DNA of 11,557 nt, taken from contig DGDD01000085.1 in assembly GCA_002385265.1 (NCBI GenBank), positions 1 to 11,557 of the forward strand, read 5' to 3'. Positions within the stretch are counted from its first letter, which is position 1. Each line of letters opens with the position of its first letter. A program made the translations under genes and the position numbers. Positions 11,198 through 11,557 of the stretch are shown here, piece after piece. The stretch is from Chitinophagaceae bacterium UBA3961 (GTDB lineage Bacteria; Bacteroidota; Bacteroidia; Chitinophagales; Chitinophagaceae). The notes below the pieces were generated by a model. It was given only the letters and a program-made list of their open reading frames with translations, did no database searches and was not told where the DNA came from.

Positions 11198-11557
11198 CTA
11201 TTGCTTTTTTAGCAAGTCGTGCATCTTTTCAATGGCTTGATCTAAAAAAGGTTGGGTGTAATTAACATACCGGTAGAACGAAGGGCTGTTGGTAGCATGC
11301 CCTGATATTTTGCGAACCAAATGTTCTGGCATACCGGAAAGCAGCATGGTGGTTATGGCCGATCTCCGCATCAAATGAGAACTCATGAGATCACAAAACC
11401 GGGTTTGACTAGCGGCAGTAACATTTAATGTCTTACCGTTGCGGGTTCGCTGCTTTCCCAACACCTCAGTCCAACCCGCAACTTCACCAATAGACCGTAA
11501 AGCAGTATTGAAGGCATGTAGATTTCCCGCCCTAAACAATTTCACAATGCGTTTGGA
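11198..11557 (-). CDS. Tyrosine recombinase / phage integrase, C-terminal part (runs off the window)
   Basis: The frame is open from the stop at 11198 to the window end (no stop at 11546-11557), so this is the C-terminal 119 residues of a longer protein. It is a site-specific recombinase that cuts and rejoins DNA through a tyrosine intermediate. Visible catalytic parts are SSHLMRRSAITTML (the HxxR box), ISGHATNSPSFYRYVNY with the conserved GH, and the likely nucleophile in the final YRYVNY. The Tyr sits 10 residues after the His; 9 is common, which implies one extra residue in the loop. The protein is transcribed toward the right RHS cassette and may be the integrase of the island. Confidence 0.88.
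   Translation of the reverse strand, partial: SKRIVKLFRAGNLHAFNTALRSIGEVAGWTEVLGKQRTRNGKTLNVTAASQTRFCDLMSSHLMRRSAITTMLLSGMPEHLVRKISGHATNSPSFYRYVNYTQPFLDQAIEKMHDLLKKQ

Noticed and set aside
1..11557. CRISPR array, tRNA, rRNA or riboswitch
   Set aside because: No regularly spaced short repeats, no cloverleaf with a CCA-type end, and no recognisable rRNA or riboswitch core were seen on either strand by eye.

Overview
The window looks like Bacteroidota (Bacteroidetes) DNA, probably from the Chitinophagaceae/Sphingobacteriia side, though the genus cannot be named from sequence alone. The signs are a Bacteroidetes-type cytidylate kinase, an exbB-exbD pair, start codons without Shine-Dalgarno sequences, promoters of the TTG-N19-TAnnTTTG type, and RHS proteins with the GFNGKEND / DYGxRIYxPRLGRF core.

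Layout. (1) Positions 1-3900 are ordinary core genome. They hold a repeat-rich spacer, cmk, a second spacer built of duplicated intergenic repeats, a small lipoprotein gene, and exbB-exbD, with clear intrinsic terminators after the lipoprotein gene and after exbD. (2) Positions about 4269-11132 form an accessory island bounded by a 95-bp inverted repeat. Each repeat copy is the start of an 'orphan' RHS C-terminal toxin cassette, and the two cassettes point inward. The left cassette encodes an RHS tip with a Tox-REase-5-like nuclease domain, followed at once by an Imm52-like immunity gene. The right cassette encodes an RHS tip with a HYD1-type ADP-ribosyltransferase domain, followed 1 nt later by a small acidic putative immunity gene. 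(3) Between the cassettes lies mobile-element debris: an XRE regulator missing its N-terminus, an IS3-family insertion sequence, and a CHC2/TOPRIM primase missing its C-terminus and carrying two frameshifts. Then come a SymE-like gene with one frameshift, an intact paralogous XRE regulator, a tiny Lys-rich protein gene and a DarG/TARG1-type macrodomain gene. (4) The right edge holds the C-terminal half of a tyrosine recombinase that runs off the window.

How it may work together. The two RHS orphans lack the large RHS shell and start at the same 20-residue segment, with an in-frame stop just upstream. They therefore look like silent C-terminal toxin/immunity modules that can be swapped onto a full-length RHS gene by homologous recombination through the shared 95 bp, or be carried by the neighbouring recombinase. 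The macrodomain gene converges on the ADP-ribosyltransferase cassette, and the two share one perfect bidirectional terminator. A de-ADP-ribosylating enzyme beside an ADP-ribosylating toxin is the most interesting functional hypothesis here.

Caution. All four inferred frameshifts (IS orfA, primase twice, SymE-like gene) are single-base deletions within about 1.2 kb, and two lie in homopolymers. Real decay and sequencing error cannot be separated from this sequence alone.
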